The position numbers and the translations under genes are program-made. This document shows, one piece after another, positions 43,504 to 55,567 of a DNA stretch of 64,000 bases. The stretch covers positions 2,793,294 through 2,857,293 of the forward strand of contig JAJEKV010000011.1 in the NCBI GenBank assembly GCA_021234155.1, read 5' to 3'. Source of the stretch: Isoetes taiwanensis (Eukaryota > Streptophyta > Lycopodiopsida > Isoetales > Isoetaceae). Each line of letters starts with the position of its first letter. Position 1 is the first letter of the stretch. The notes beneath the pieces are model-generated. The model saw only the letters and a program-made list of their open reading frames with translations, was not told the DNA's origin and did not search any database.

Positions 43504-45418
43504 CTAATTTTTGTTCTTCTTGTGGGCTCCAACATGCCACCTAGGCCACCTAGGCATTCCAAGTGGTGAAATGGCATGCCAAGTAAGCAAGGCTAGGCCA
43601 AAAATGAAAAGATGTCCATCTTTGGTCTTTTCATTGGGTGATGTTGGCAAATTTTGGGTGACATGGCTAGATGGTGGTGACGTGGACATGATGACTAGGA
43701 CTTTATGCAAGAAATATGATAACCTTTGGAATTTTTGGTAGAGGAGTTTGGCAAGGGATAGAGTAGAGGGATCTTGCGCTGACACCCTTCCCCAAATCGA
43801 ACCAGGCCAGGACTTTGCGTGGCTTCCTCACTAGAGGGGAGAGGCCAAACCCCAGGAGACGGACCTCAGAAAGGTTGCTGAGGCAGCCTTTCCTGCCAAC
43901 GCTCCTCTGGGAGGGCAAATGCCAATGCCCCCCTCGCAAAGCTCGATTTCCCTATCTGACCGTTGAATTCGCCGTTCAAGTAACCTGCTTCGAGGAGGTT
44001 CAAAAAAATCCAAGATCAGTCCGCGAGAACTTATCAAACCGCGAAGCGTCCTACGGTCCACTATGTAGAAACCCAATCATTTTGTCGTTCGGACAGTACA
44101 TAGGCTCCGGAATGGAGATTCGACTTCGCCATGTCGTCTGGAATGACGAGAATACCCTAGAGACCAAGTTACACGATCATGTTTTGCAACGAAAGAAACA
44201 CGAACCCTCTACATGGCAGTATTCTGCTGCCACCTCTTAGGCCAATTAACTACGAACGTGTTGGACATGAGCTACTTTGATGCTTCTTGGAGAAAGGATG
44301 GTCTTCTGCCCATGAAACTTGGTCTCCAGGGTAATGTCGACGTTTTGAGTCCATTGGCAGAGTCAGTTCACAGTTTCGGAGTGGGAGAGTTGCCCGTCCA
44401 TGGCCAGGGGCCTTCGAGAGAGGACCTTTGGGGCGAACTGCTTCCGGAAGGTTTTAAGGATCCGTCTTCTGGTATCAACACCCTCCCTCTATCTGATGAC
44501 ATTGTGCAAGATCCTGGTCGAATCTGACTAGAATATGGCCTCCGAAACGTAAACCTTGTGTGTTGCAAGATTATTGAAGGGTTTACATTATGGAGGTCGA
44601 GTTTTAGTCGGTTGCACTTGAGACATGGTCGAGAAGCTGCAGTTGAGACCAAGTTTCGTGGGCAGAAGACCACCCCTTCTCCAAGAAGCACCAAAGTAGC
44701 TCATGTCCAACACGTTCGTAGTCAATTGGCCTAGGAGGTGGCTGCGGAATACCGCTATGTAGAGGGTTCGTGTTTCTTTCGTTGCCAAAAATGACCATGT
44801 AACTTGGTCCCTGGGGTAATTTCGCCATTCCGGACGACATGGCGAAGTCGAATCTCCATTCCAGAGCCTTTGTGCTGCCCGAATGACAAAACACTTGGTT
44901 TTCTACGCGGAACGCTTCATGGGTTGATAAGTTCTCCTGGATGGATCTTGGATTCTTTTGAGCCTGCTCGAAGCAGGTTACTTGAATGACGGATTCAACG
45001 GTCGGATAGGAAAATTGAGCTCCCGGAGGAGGGGGGGGGTATTGGCATTTGCCCTCCCAGAGGAGCGCTGATAGGAAAGGCTGCCTCGCCAACCTTTCTG
45101 AGGTCCATCTCCTGGGGTCTGGCCTCTCCCCTCTGGTGAGAAAGTCCTGGCCTGGTTCAATTTGGGGAAGGGTGTCAGCGCTTTAAGTTCTCCAAGATCC
45201 CTCTATTCTATCCCTTGCCAAACTCCTCTACGAAAATTTCAAAGGTTATCATATTTCAAAGTCCTAGTCATCATATCCATGTCACCATCATCTAGCCATG
45301 TCACCTAAAATTTGCCAACATCACCCAATGAAAAGACCAAAGATGGACATCTTTTCATTTTTGGCCTAGTCAAAACTTGACCTTGCTTATTTGGCATGCC
45401 ATGTCACCACTTGGGGTG
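43504..45418. mobile_element. Fold-back / MULE-like element with about 0.8-kb inverted arms
   Basis: 43527-44340 and 44625-45418 are inverted copies of each other, with moderate divergence. Matching landmarks are 'caccacttggggtgcc' at the outer ends, 'gggaagggtgtcagcgct', 'gccctcccagaggagcg', 'gtcgaatctccattcc', and 'cttctgcccatgaaacttgg' at the inner ends. About 280 bp of unique sequence lie between. Both arms can encode related ORFs (for example KNPRSVRENLS on the plus strand at about 44005 and KNPRSIQENLS on the minus strand at about 44950), probably by symmetry. The outer ends begin with 19-bp satellite units: about two on the left, about 160 on the right. Confidence 0.75.
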
Positions 45419-48400
45419 CCTAGGTGGCATGCTTGAGCCTAGGTGGCATGCCTGAGCCACCTTGGCATGTTGGAGCCTAGATGGCATGTTGGAGCCTGTG
45501 TGGCATGTTGGAGCCACCTTGGCATGTTGGAGCCCACGTGGCATTATGGAGTCCACGTGGCATGTTTGAGCCACCTTGGCATATTTGAGCCTAGGTGGCA
45601 TGTTGGAGCGTAGGTGGCATGTTTGAGCCACCTTGGCATGTTTGAGCCTAGGTGGCATGTTGGAGCCACCTTGGCATGTTGGAGCCTAAGTGAGCCTGCA
45701 TGGCATGTTTGAGCCTAGGTGGCATGTTTGAGCCACCTAGGAATGTTGGAGCCTAGGTGGCATGTTGGAGCCCACGTGGCATATTTGAGCCACCTTGGCA
45801 AGTTGGAGCATAGGTGGCATGTTAGAGCCCGCTTGGCATGTTTGAGCATGTTGGAGCCTAGTTGGCATGTTGGAGCCACCTTGGCATTTTTGAGCCTAGG
45901 TGGCATGTTTAAGCCACCTTGGCATGTTGGAGCCCACGTGGCATTATGGAGTCCACGTGGCATATTTGAGCCTAGGTGGCATGTTGGAGCCTAGGTGGCA
46001 TGTTTGAGCCCACCTTGGCATGTTTGAGCCACATGGCATGTTTGAGCCTAGGTGGCATGTGTGAGCCACCTTGGCATGTTTGAGCCTAGGTGGCATGTTT
46101 GAGCCACCTAGGAATGTTGGAGCCTAGGTGGCATGTTGGAGCCCACGTGGCATATTTGAGCCACCTTGGCAAGTTGGAGCATAGGTGGCATGTTGGAGCC
46201 GTGGCATGTTTGAGCATGTTGGAGCCTAGGTGGCATGTTTGAGCAACCTTGGCATGTTGGAGCCCACGTGGCATTATGGAGTCCACGTGGCATGTTTGAG
46301 CCTAGGTGGCATGTTGGAGCCTGCGTGGCATGCTTGAGCCACCTTGGCATGTTGGAGCATAGGTGGCATGTTTGGAGCTTACGTGGCATGTTTGAGCACG
46401 CGTTGGAGCCCTAGGTGGCATGTTTGAGCCATTTTGTCATGTTGGAGCCTAGGTGGAGCCCGTGGCATGTTGGAGCCACCTTGGCATGTTGGAGCCTAGG
46501 TGGCATGTTGAAGCCCATGTGGCATGTTTGAGCCACCTTGTCATGTTGGAGCCTAGGTGGCATGTTTGAGCCACCTTGGCATGTTGGAGCCTAGGTGGCA
46601 TGTTGGAGCCCACGTGGCATGTTTGAGCCACCTTGGCATGTTTGAGCCTAGGTGGCATGTTTGAGCCAACTTGGCATATTTAAGCCTAGGTGGCATGTTG
46701 TGAGCCACCTTGGCATGTTGGAGCCCACGTGGCATCTTTGGAGCCAGTGGCATGGTGGAGCCCACGTGACATGTTTGAGCCAGCTTGGCATGTTGGAGCC
46801 TAGGTGGCATGTTGGAGCCTAGGTGGCATGTTTGAGCCCACCTTGGAATGTTTGAGCCACCTGGCATGTTTGAGCCTAGGTGGCATGTTGGAGCCTAGAT
46901 GGCATGTTTGAGCCACCTTGGCATGTTCAAGCCTAGGTGGCATGTTGGAGCCACCTTGGCATGTTGGAGCCTAAGTGAGCCTGCATGGCATGTTTGAGCC
47001 TATGTGGCATGTTTGAGCCACCTAGGAATGTTGGAGCCTAGGTGGCATGTTGGAGCCCACGTGGCATATTTGAGCCACCTCGGCAAGTTGGAGCATAGGT
47101 GGCATGTTGGAGCCTGCGTGGCATGTTTGAGCACGTTGGAGCTTAGGTGGCATGTTTGAGCCATTTTGTCATGTTGGAGCCTAGGTGGCATGTTGGAGCC
47201 ACCTTGGCATGTTTGAACCTAGGTGGCATGTTAGAGCCACCTTGGCATGTTGGAGCCACGTGGCATGTTGGAGCCCATGTGGCATGTTTGAGCCACCTTG
47301 GCAAGTTGGAGCATAGGTGGCATGTTGGAGCCCGTGGCATGTTTGAGCCACCTTGTCATGTTGGAGCCTAGGTGGCATGTATGAGCCACCTTGGCATGTT
47401 GGAGCCTAGGTGGCATGTTTGAGCCTAGGTGGCACGTTAGAGCCACGGTGGCATGTTGGAGCCTAGGTGGCATGTTTGAGCCAACTTGGCATATTTAAGC
47501 CTAGGTGGCATGTTGTGAGCCACCTTGGCATGTTGGAGCCTAGGTGGCATGGTGGAGCCGCATTGGCATGTTTGAGCCACCTTGGCATGTTGGAGCCTGG
47601 GCGGCATGTTTGAGCCCACCTTGGCATGTTTGAGCCACCGGCATGTTTGAGCCTAGGTGGCATGTTGGAGCCTACGTGGCATGTTTGAGCCACCTTGGCA
47701 CGTTTGAGCCTAGGTGGCATGTTGGAGCCATCTTGGCATAGCCTGCATGGCATGTTTGAGCCTATGTGGCATGTTTGAGCTACCTAGGAATGTTGGAGCC
47801 TAGGTGGCATGTTGGAGCCCACGTGGCATATTTGAGCGACCTTGGCAAGTTGGAGCATAGGTGGCATGTTTGAGCATGTTGGAGCCGGCATGGCATGTTT
47901 GAGCATGTTGGAGCCTAGGTGGCATGTTTGAGTCATTTTGCATGTTGGAGCCTAAGTGGCATGTTGGAGCCACCTTGGCATGTTTGAGCCTAGGTGGCAT
48001 GTTAGAGCCACCTTGGCATGTTGGAGCCCCGTGGCATGTTTGAGCCACCTTGGCATGTTGGAGCCTAGGTGGCATGTTTGAGCCACCTTGGCATGTTGGA
48101 GCCCACGTGGCATGTTTGAGCCACTTTGGCATGTTGGAGCCTAGGTGGCATGTTTGAGCCACCTTGGCATGTTGGAGCCCACGTGGCATGTTTGAGCCAC
48201 TTTGGCATGTTTGAGCCCGGTGGCATGTTAGGAGCTACGGTGGCATCTTTGGAGCCTAGGTGGCATGTTTGAGCCAACTTGGCATATTTAAGCCTAGGTG
48301 ACATGTTGTGAGCCACCTTGGCATGTTGGAGCCTAAGTGGCATGGTGGAGCCCACGTGGCATGTTTGCGCCACGTTGGCATATTGGAGCCTGCATGGCAT

Positions 48401-48535
48401 GTTAGAGGCAGCGTGGCATGTTGGAGCCACCTTGGCATGTTGGAGCCACCTCTGTGGCATGTTTGAGCCACCTTGTGTATGTTTGAGCCACCTTGGTGGC
48501 ATGTTTGAGCCACCTTGGCATGTTTGAGCTGATTG
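45419..48535. repeat. 19-bp minisatellite array 2 (about 160 copies)
   Basis: Continuous 19-bp units GGCATGTTKGAGCC plus a 5-bp end that cycles mainly among TAGGT, ACCTT and CACGT. Occasional deleted units ('gagcatgttggagcc', 'cgtggcatg') shift the phase, and longer higher-order blocks are duplicated (for example around 45715-46010 and 46080-46300). It extends from the right arm of the fold-back element. Minus-strand ORFs up to 145 codons show a 19-residue period and are considered non-genic. Confidence 0.95.
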
Positions 48536-48585
48536 GGACCTGAGATCATGTGCATATGCTCAAAAATGGATTTGAGGCATAAAAG

Positions 48586-48843
<258 letters not shown>

Positions 48844-49089
48844 GATCTGGTAGACTTGTTCGTTCCTATGGATGTTAAAGTTAAATTCAGTTCAATTCAA
48901 TTTTGGGATCTTCCTTTGCATTCTAGTTTTCTATAAGCATGAGGGGTAAAGGGACAATAGATGAGATATTGCATTTTTGCAGCGGTCCTGCACCCCCTCA
49001 AGGAATACAAATCAAATTCTTGATGGTTTTGTTATGCAAAAATGGGTGTTAAGTAATTGAAGTAGTTGAAGTAACTTGTCTTACATGGA

Positions 49090-49445
49090 ATACTAGTATA
49101 AGGACATGTGATCGTGCACGTGCATCACATGTAGCAAATCAAGTACTCTGTCCTACCACTATAAGGACCCGTGATATGGAAGGATAGGACATGTAGAGAA
49201 TCAAGTATTCTTTCCTACTTCTATAAAGACATGTGACAATAGAAGTATTACACATGTCGTAATTCATGTATTCTTTCCTACAATGCCTTAGCAAATAAAG
49301 TACTCTGTCCTATTACTATAAAGACATGTGAATGGAAGTATAGGACATGTAGAGAATCAAATATTCTTTCCTACATCTATAAAGACATGTGACAATAGAA
49401 TTATTAGACATGTAGAAATTCAAGTATTCTTTCCTACAGTGGATT
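49090..49445. repeat. Diverged tandem repeat, about 62-bp period
   Basis: 'Ctataaagacatgtgacaat', 'aggacatgtagagaatcaa' and 'tattctttcctac' recur about five times. The flanks (48841-49680) hold no gene. Confidence 0.8.
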
Positions 49446-49686
49446 GTATTATAAAATGACATGTCACAATAGAAGAAACTACAAAACAACAGTGGATATT
49501 TTAGTCCACTGAAAAAAGAACACCATTATCGAACAAAACCATACCTCCACAAATCCACATGTAGGATTCTTTGAAAACAGGACATGTAGACCTACCAAAA
49601 CTGATGTTTTCAACAGTGGACCAAAAACCGGGGTGAGTGTGTTAGGACCCTAGAAGGTCATAGAGCGACAAAAGAAACATACAATG

Positions 49687-50190
49687 TCAATCATGTAAAT
49701 GTTTAAAGTTTTCAATTTCTCTAAAGAAGCAGCTTAGTCTGTTAGGTTCTATCTGGAGTAGAGTGTAAAAGTTCGGATAATCAATGCCAAATCGTCTCCT
49801 TATGTCTGAATAAAGTGGGCAGTGCAGAAAAACATGTGACTCGTCTTCAATCTTATCTACACAAACCGTGCAAACTCGGTCTTCTCTGGGGAGCTTTTCC
49901 CACCTTCCTGTTTCTACCCTTAATTGATGTGAACTTGTCCTGTACTTTGCTATCAGGTGCCTGTTGTATCTTGATATGTGTGCATTTAAGTATTCCGAGC
50001 TTGTGTATGTCACCATCGGATTTATTTCTTCTCTGTATATCTTCATCCTTGATCCTGGATTATGCCACATCTTGTTTAGCACTTTTTCTTGAACAAGTTC
50101 TCTAATTCTAATTTCTGTTGTTGGCCAGTCAGCGTCATCAATCTGTAAGCAGTATATATGAGGATACCTACCAGAAAGTACTGATTGGCG
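49687..50190 (-). mobile_element. Non-LTR retrotransposon ORF C-terminus
   Basis: An open minus frame reads IDDADWPTTEIRIRELVQEK (about 50140) through SEYLNAHISRYNRHLIAKYR, IETGR-like VETGRWEKLPREDRVCTVC, and DESHVFLHCPLYSDIRRRFG to a stop at 49687. C-x2-C followed by H-x4-H/C with 'REDR.C..C...EDE.H.L..C' is the typical C-terminal zinc-ligand tail of LINE ORF2 proteins. It is different in sequence from the two LINE fragments at 8640 and 29095, so it is a second family. The polymerase part is missing. Confidence 0.7.
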
Positions 50191-50423
50191 AATGCCAAAT
50201 GGAGAGATCTATGCCCTATATGCTTTAAACATATCTTCTTGCCATAAAATTGTTGATTGAGGCATGTTTTATCTCTGCCACAATATGTAGCAAAATAACA
50301 GGGGGTTCCAGGGGGATTTGATATAGATATAATTCTTGAAACCATAGACCATATCCCTAAAACAATTCAATGGGTTATTATAAAAAAAAAAAAACATAGA
50401 TTTAAGATAAAAAATAGTCACAT

Positions 50424-50494
50424 TAGCTCACTGGTTAGATTGGTTAAAGTAGTCTTATTAGGACATTGAGTTATTTTGGTAGAGGTTCGAATCC
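50424..50494 (+). other. tRNA-like SINE head (A and B boxes)
   Basis: A-box-like TAGCTCACTGG (50424-50434) and B-box GGTTCGAATCC (50484-50494) both fit the RNA polymerase III consensus. The interval of about 49 bp exceeds that of a normal tRNA and no cloverleaf forms, so this is a tRNA-derived SINE relic rather than a tRNA gene. Confidence 0.5.
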
Positions 50495-50548
50495 CCGTAT
50501 TTCATATTCTAAAAACTTAAGCGAAATCAGAATTTATAATGATGTTTA

Positions 50549-50638
50549 CTGAGAGATATTTCCAACCAATGGATCAACCATGGCCGTTTAGGTGGGAGAT
50601 ATTTCCAACCAATGGATCAACCACAGCCGTTTAGGTAT
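50549..50638. repeat. Tandem duplication, about 45 bp x2
   Basis: 'Gagatatttccaaccaatgg' followed by 'atcaaccaygrccgtttagg' occurs twice in direct succession. Confidence 0.9.
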
Positions 50639-50756
50639 TTATCGTATGTATATTCTTCTTTCATTTTTTCCTTCCATAGCAGATCACTCAAGAGCTTTAT
50701 TTGAACTGCAGGAAGCGATGGAACTGGAGATATTAAAAAAATGTTGGTGACTTTTG

Positions 50757-51160
50757 CTTTTTAGATCCTCAGATATTGGAGTTTTTATATGCATCAAATG
50801 CTCAGAGGTGCACAGAAGCCTTTCAAAGGTAAATATTGCTACCGTTACAAAAAGGATCATTTTCATTTTATTGTTTTCCTTTGTTCTCAACCATTCTTAT
50901 TATTTTGTTGTTATTATTATAGAAGAAACTATTTCAGCAACCTGAGATATGTGATCTTTATGAAGACATAACTACACTACAAAATAATGTCTATCCATCT
51001 ATTCTTACTCTCCATGAAGTGGAGCTCATGGCTGCTGTTGGTGAAAATGCAACTGCTAATGCAATGTATGAAGCATATTTCCATCGAACATTAAAAAGCA
51101 AGAACTAGAATCATCTCCAGAAGAACGTGCTGAGTGGATGAAGTACACGATCTAACAAAT
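50757..51160 (+). pseudogene. ArfGAP-domain pseudogene (two exons)
   Basis: Exon 1 (about 50757-50829) encodes SSDIGVFICIKCSEVHRSLS, the second C-x2-C of the ArfGAP zinc finger plus the 'GVHR.L' arginine-finger region, and ends at a GTAAAT donor. Exon 2 (about 51020-51160) encodes VELMAAVGENATANAMYEAY and, after a one-base shift, ESSPEERAEWMKY then a stop. This matches plant ARF GTPase-activating proteins of vesicle traffic. The first zinc pair is missing and the frame is broken. Confidence 0.75.
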
Positions 51161-52696
51161 GAGAGGAGTTGGGTATGCAAAGAATGGCCTGTGGGAGCTC
51201 TCTTCCACTAAACTCATGTGACAAAATACAGGAGTAAGTGCAGGTATATTAAAAAATTTCAGATTAAGAATAGAAGATGCAAATCAAAGATGCAAATTGC
51301 ATAACATGGTTAGATTAACCGCCTTTAAATTCTGTACATTTTAAATGATTTGGACATAATCTCTGTTACACAATTTGAGCAACTTGCTCTAGGTCTTGAA
51401 GCAACCAAGTTATCATTTTTATGGGTAATACATGCTCATCTCATCTCAGATCATGATAATTCAAGGGCTACACAAGGGCTATAGAATGTTTTGTGGAATT
51501 TGAAAGGGTATTGAGTTTGTGGAGTTGTCAGTGTATTAGACAAATACTAATTGTATTGAATGTATGAGCATAAAAGATCAATTTATTGTACATTCTATTG
51601 CAAAATACTCAAAAATCATTTGTTATGTGCCCTCCACTTAGAACCATTTCCAATTGGGCCTAGACCAAGCTATGATACATACTGCCAACTCGGCACATGG
51701 TACAATTAACACGACTCTTTTTATGTTAAGTTCTACAATGTTTACATCGTTTGGCTACAAGTGCAGCTCCTATAAATTGTATTCATAAATAATTACCATA
51801 TATTCCCATGTTTCATTTTGATCATATAGCCTTATATGATCAAATTCTAAGCATAACTTGGATATACCTTATGTTATCTTCTCACTTAGCTAAACACTGT
51901 AGACACTGAGACTTATTCAAAATTTACAGCACGATGCCATGATAATATGCCTATCCTATATTCTCAAGCACATCTTTGTACGTGATAGTATGCCTATCCT
52001 ATATTCTCAAACACATCTTTGTACGACATGATTTATTTCTAAAATTCTAAATTCAGTAGTGTCCAACAATCCAAAAGAAAGTTTTGCACCATAAAACAAA
52101 AGGGCATATATATGAGAATTTCATAGGCAACAATCCAAAAGAAAGCATTGCACCATAAAATAAAAGGGCATATATATGAGAATTCCATAGGCAACTTCGA
52201 TAACTCTTCAACACAACTTTATGTCAACAAATAAAGCACATAGAACACAAGGGCCATGACAAAATGGATATACATCAAGCCTATGGTACACCAAACATAA
52301 AGACAATTTTTTGTTTTTTTACATGTTTGCAACTTAAGCTTTGCAATCACATCACCTTGTCTTTTATGCTCAACCATCGAAATTTATAGATTTTATAGTT
52401 TTTAAATGACAACATGCCATTCTAGAGGAAGAAAATGTTGATTTTTAAGATGTAATCTTAACAAAGATTGATTTTAAAAATGCTATCTAACAAAGATTGA
52501 GCTAAGCTTGAATTTCTCATGACAACATTATGCATTCTGGAACCATCAAATTTTCAAAATGAATGAAATGACGAGCTCCTCAATTGGACATGGCCATCCT
52601 TAATATGGAACCAAGTTCTAGATTATTGCAATGAAGTGCCTATAGCTCCACAACTACCTTTAAACAACTAAATTTATTTGATAGAATAGAATAGAA
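51161..52696. other. Spacer with two tandem duplications
   Basis: No gene. A 43-bp unit ('gcctatcctatattctcaa' and 'cacatctttgtacg') is doubled at about 51941-52023. A 66-bp unit ('caacaatccaaaagaaag' and 'gggcatatatatgagaatt') is doubled at about 52068-52195. Confidence 0.6.
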
Positions 52697-52775
52697 TCCT
52701 ATATTATAAAATTGTACTGTTTGTCTGTTTTGTTTGTCGCCCTAAATCGGACGGCCCAGATTTGATCAGCCCACG
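52697..52775 (+). mobile_element. Helitron 5' terminus, plus orientation
   Basis: TCCTATATTATAAAATTG (TC 52697-52698) after a host A, followed by 'cgccctaaatcggacggccc' and 'agatttgatc', paralleling the other Helitron starts. A GAATA microsatellite precedes it. The ArfGAP fragment lies outside; the isocitrate lyase fragment lies downstream and may be cargo. No 3' end was found. Confidence 0.65.
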
Positions 52776-52903
52776 TGGAATCATCGTGCTCCTCTTTTCC
52801 GAGTCATTTTGTGTGGGCTTGGAGGTGCTTCGTTACCTGGAGACATGCGTTGTATATGCCGTTAGTTGAAGCTTTCAATCTTGTAAAAGAATCAAAGCTT
52901 GAA

Positions 52904-53225
52904 TATGGCTCCTAGGTCAACACTTAAACCCATTGAAGCATCAAGTTCTAAGGGCATTAATCCAGCAGCAAAGGGCAACGAGCTCAAGGTATATGCATGT
53001 GAACTTCGGCAGTCGTACAGTAGTTTTCTTTGTAAGATTTATCCTTTTTGCACTTCGTGCTTTCAGGTGCAGACGCCTCATTTGTCTTTGTTATTTTAAT
53101 TGATAGAACAATGAATTTTTGCTGGGCAACGAAGGCTTCTATGCTTGGCAGAGGTAAAGCTCTTTTTTCCAAACTTGATGAAGGTGGGTTCGCCAGAGAC
53201 CGTTCCAAACCTAATCAGGTTTTAA
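52904..53225 (+). other. Exon-like pieces of unknown gene
   Basis: ATG 52904 encodes MAPRSTLKPIEASSSKGINP, then AAKGNELK, and runs into a GTATAT donor (52989). A second piece (about 53108-53152) encodes NNEFLLGNEGFYAWQR before GTAAAG. The splice-like borders suggest exons from a captured gene. Not recognised. Confidence 0.3.
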
Positions 53226-53756
53226 AGTTTTGCAGCTAGGACCTGTGTCAACTGTAGGACCTTTAGAACTCATAGACGTGTTAGAACTCTACAAGAATAT
53301 GCAGGGTAGACTCAAAAATTTTTTAGGACATAATATACTTAGATGACCAGAGATAATCGATTCTAGATACATGGTTGTATTAAGGCTGAGGCAGTGGTAA
53401 GACCACCTAAATTCCTACGTAAATTTATGGCAAGTTCATATTAAACATGAGGGATTATATTCTACATGAGGGATGAGGGATTGACATAGAGCTGCAGAAT
53501 AGATTTCAAATGACAAAGGATTTATGACCTTGAAGGCCCTTTACCAACATTCACCAACTGTAGTGGTTGATATAATGTCGAAGGGCCAAGCATTGACTAT
53601 TTGGGCTTTTGTTTAGGAATTTATTGCTGATGATTGCTATAGTTACCTTCATGATACTGTGTTTATTGGTTTCACTAGAATGCTGGTCTCATTCTACTAT
53701 AGGATTTTGCTAATTGTAGTTGCAGAACCTCATTGATATCTTTATCGAATGTCAAT

Positions 53757-54493
53757 CTCTCTATTGGCCTTCAGAAACTATGGTACATGCTCAAATCTCA
53801 TCAAGCAAACAAAAAATGTTCAAGGACTTTTGGTTTTCTTGATCCAGTTCAAGTTGCTCAGATGGCCAAATATTTAGACAATTTATGTGTCAGGCAGTCT
53901 GGGCTTCTACTTCAAATGGATATGATTCTAAGAAAGTTAGAACGTTTGTTTTATGCTCATGAAGCCAAGATAAAACATGAGCAAGGAACAAAGATCTAGA
54001 ACTTCTTATGTTGATTTTTTGGCTCTTCTTAATGCTAATGCTAATGCTAGATTTGTTGAAACCACAACCATTGTTAAGTTTGTGAAGATGTTTGTCGAAC
54101 GTGGTAAAGCAGCAATTTTCATAGAAGATCAAGCTTTTGTAACAAAGAAATGTGGCAACATTGGGGGCAATATCAGGATCATGTTTAATAGCTGCTAGGT
54201 TATAGATAGACTTCATATGGTAACCATAAATTTTACTTGCAAAGATTGATTCTGTTTCTGCAGCCTTGATCCAAATCAACATTGATTCTAGAGATCATTG
54301 TTTATTATTAGATCCATCAGATCATGCATTAAAAGGATCTGTCATTTAGTTTCTATAATGACAAATGATTGCAAATTGAAATTATGGATCTCAACTGCAA
54401 GCAGTAGAAGGTGCATGGCTGAGAGAAGCAGATATGAGGCCATTTCCAGATGTGGTAGCAGCAGATGCTATTGGGAAGCTAAACACAACAGAA
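53757..54493 (+). pseudogene. Isocitrate lyase pseudogene
   Basis: The blocks follow plant glyoxysomal isocitrate lyase in order: [48 protein letters not shown]-like, [40 protein letters not shown], the active-site motif KKCGN (family KKCGH, so the catalytic Cys is kept but His is Asn), AALIQINIDSRDHCLLLDPS, and LQAVEGAWLREADMRPFPDV. The enzyme splits isocitrate into glyoxylate and succinate. Segments lie in different frames with stops and small gaps. It appears intronless over most of its length. Confidence 0.85.
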
Positions 54494-54499
54494 AATAAA

Positions 54500-55560
54500 A
54501 AGTCCACCAAACTAAATAGATGTTTTAATGTATATACGGTTAACTTAAGTTGAAATATGCAGGCCATGTGGCATTTGGATTGTGATGATGCTCAGAGTCC
54601 CTTTCAAATGGAGGCAGGTTCATGCTTTGCGTGATTCCTTGCATATGGCTTAAATCAACATGATGTTTAGAGTTCCATCCAACTGAAGGCATGTTCATGC
54701 TCTTGGTGTCTATTCTTAAACAAAGAATTTTAGAGATTCTTAATAAACATATTTTCGAAGTTGATTGGGAATGCATTGCAAGAATAAAATTCTAAAACAT
54801 TTGAGCTCTTCGTAATGTACATACGGTTATGTTCATATGTCCAGATGCAATCCCCCCTACAATCTTGGTCTCTTTGATGTGCAATGTATGATGTATGTCC
54901 CCCCTGCAGAGTTGATCTCTAGCTCGAGTAAAAAAAAACTTTTTGTGGGAATCAAAAGGAAAAAAGCCGAGCTCCCTCTGAGTATATTCATAGCACGTAG
55001 TAAATGCTTCTGTAAATATTTCAACACGTCCTTTGACCTATTCTATTCGAGGTGAAGGAACAAAGATTGATACAGTCCTATGACCTATAAGACAATGTTG
55101 TTGTCATGCCTGTTCTTTCCTATGAAGCATGGCAGAAGATAATCAAATTAGTTTTTGTAGTTAAAAAGAATCATAAATTCAACTTTTCAAAGGTGAAGAA
55201 TAATCATGCATATAAAACCATCATCCAATTAAATTGGGATTATGTCAACTCCAAAATCACGCCAACCTGCTATTGTCTTCTAGGGGGTTTTTGTTTTTTT
55301 TAATCTTTTTTTTTGGACTTCAAAAATAACATAAGGTTGCGATTCACGTGTGACTTTTCATATGCGAATTGAAATATGCAGAAATGAAGAGCAAGTTGCT
55401 AACATAGATGAGACCAAAATTGCTTGCTCGATAGATGATAATATTGGGATTGATAATAACAGATTGCATTATTTGCGAGGCAATTCCAGACTCGAAATTA
55501 TCGATACATGGCACAAATATCATAGAAAAATATCATATATTCCAATATAACATTAAGGGA
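54500..55560. other. Spacer
   Basis: No supported gene. 54570-54700 contains an imperfect duplication ('tcaaatggaggcaggttcatgctt' / 'caactgaaggcatgttcatgctc'). Short ORFs are unrecognised. Confidence 0.4.
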
Positions 55561-55567
55561 TCAATCC

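Noticed and set aside
43815-45092. 141- and 162-codon ORFs in the two arms as a gene pair
   Set aside because: They are mirror images because the arms are inverted copies; no recognised domain, so not listed as genes.
47800-48502. 129- and 145-codon ORFs with 19-residue repeats
   Set aside because: Phase-independent open frames of the 19-bp satellite; no start context, introns or family.
45419-48535. CRISPR-like array of short repeats
   Set aside because: Units are contiguous 19-bp repeats without unique spacers, in eukaryotic DNA with introns and LINEs; it is a minisatellite.
50424-50494. Functional tRNA gene
   Set aside because: A/B box spacing too long and no cloverleaf; kept only as a SINE-like relic.
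53120-53135. Helitron 3' hairpin (GCTGGGC) for the plus-strand Helitron at 52697
   Set aside because: The partner arm GCCCAGC and a CTRR end are missing.
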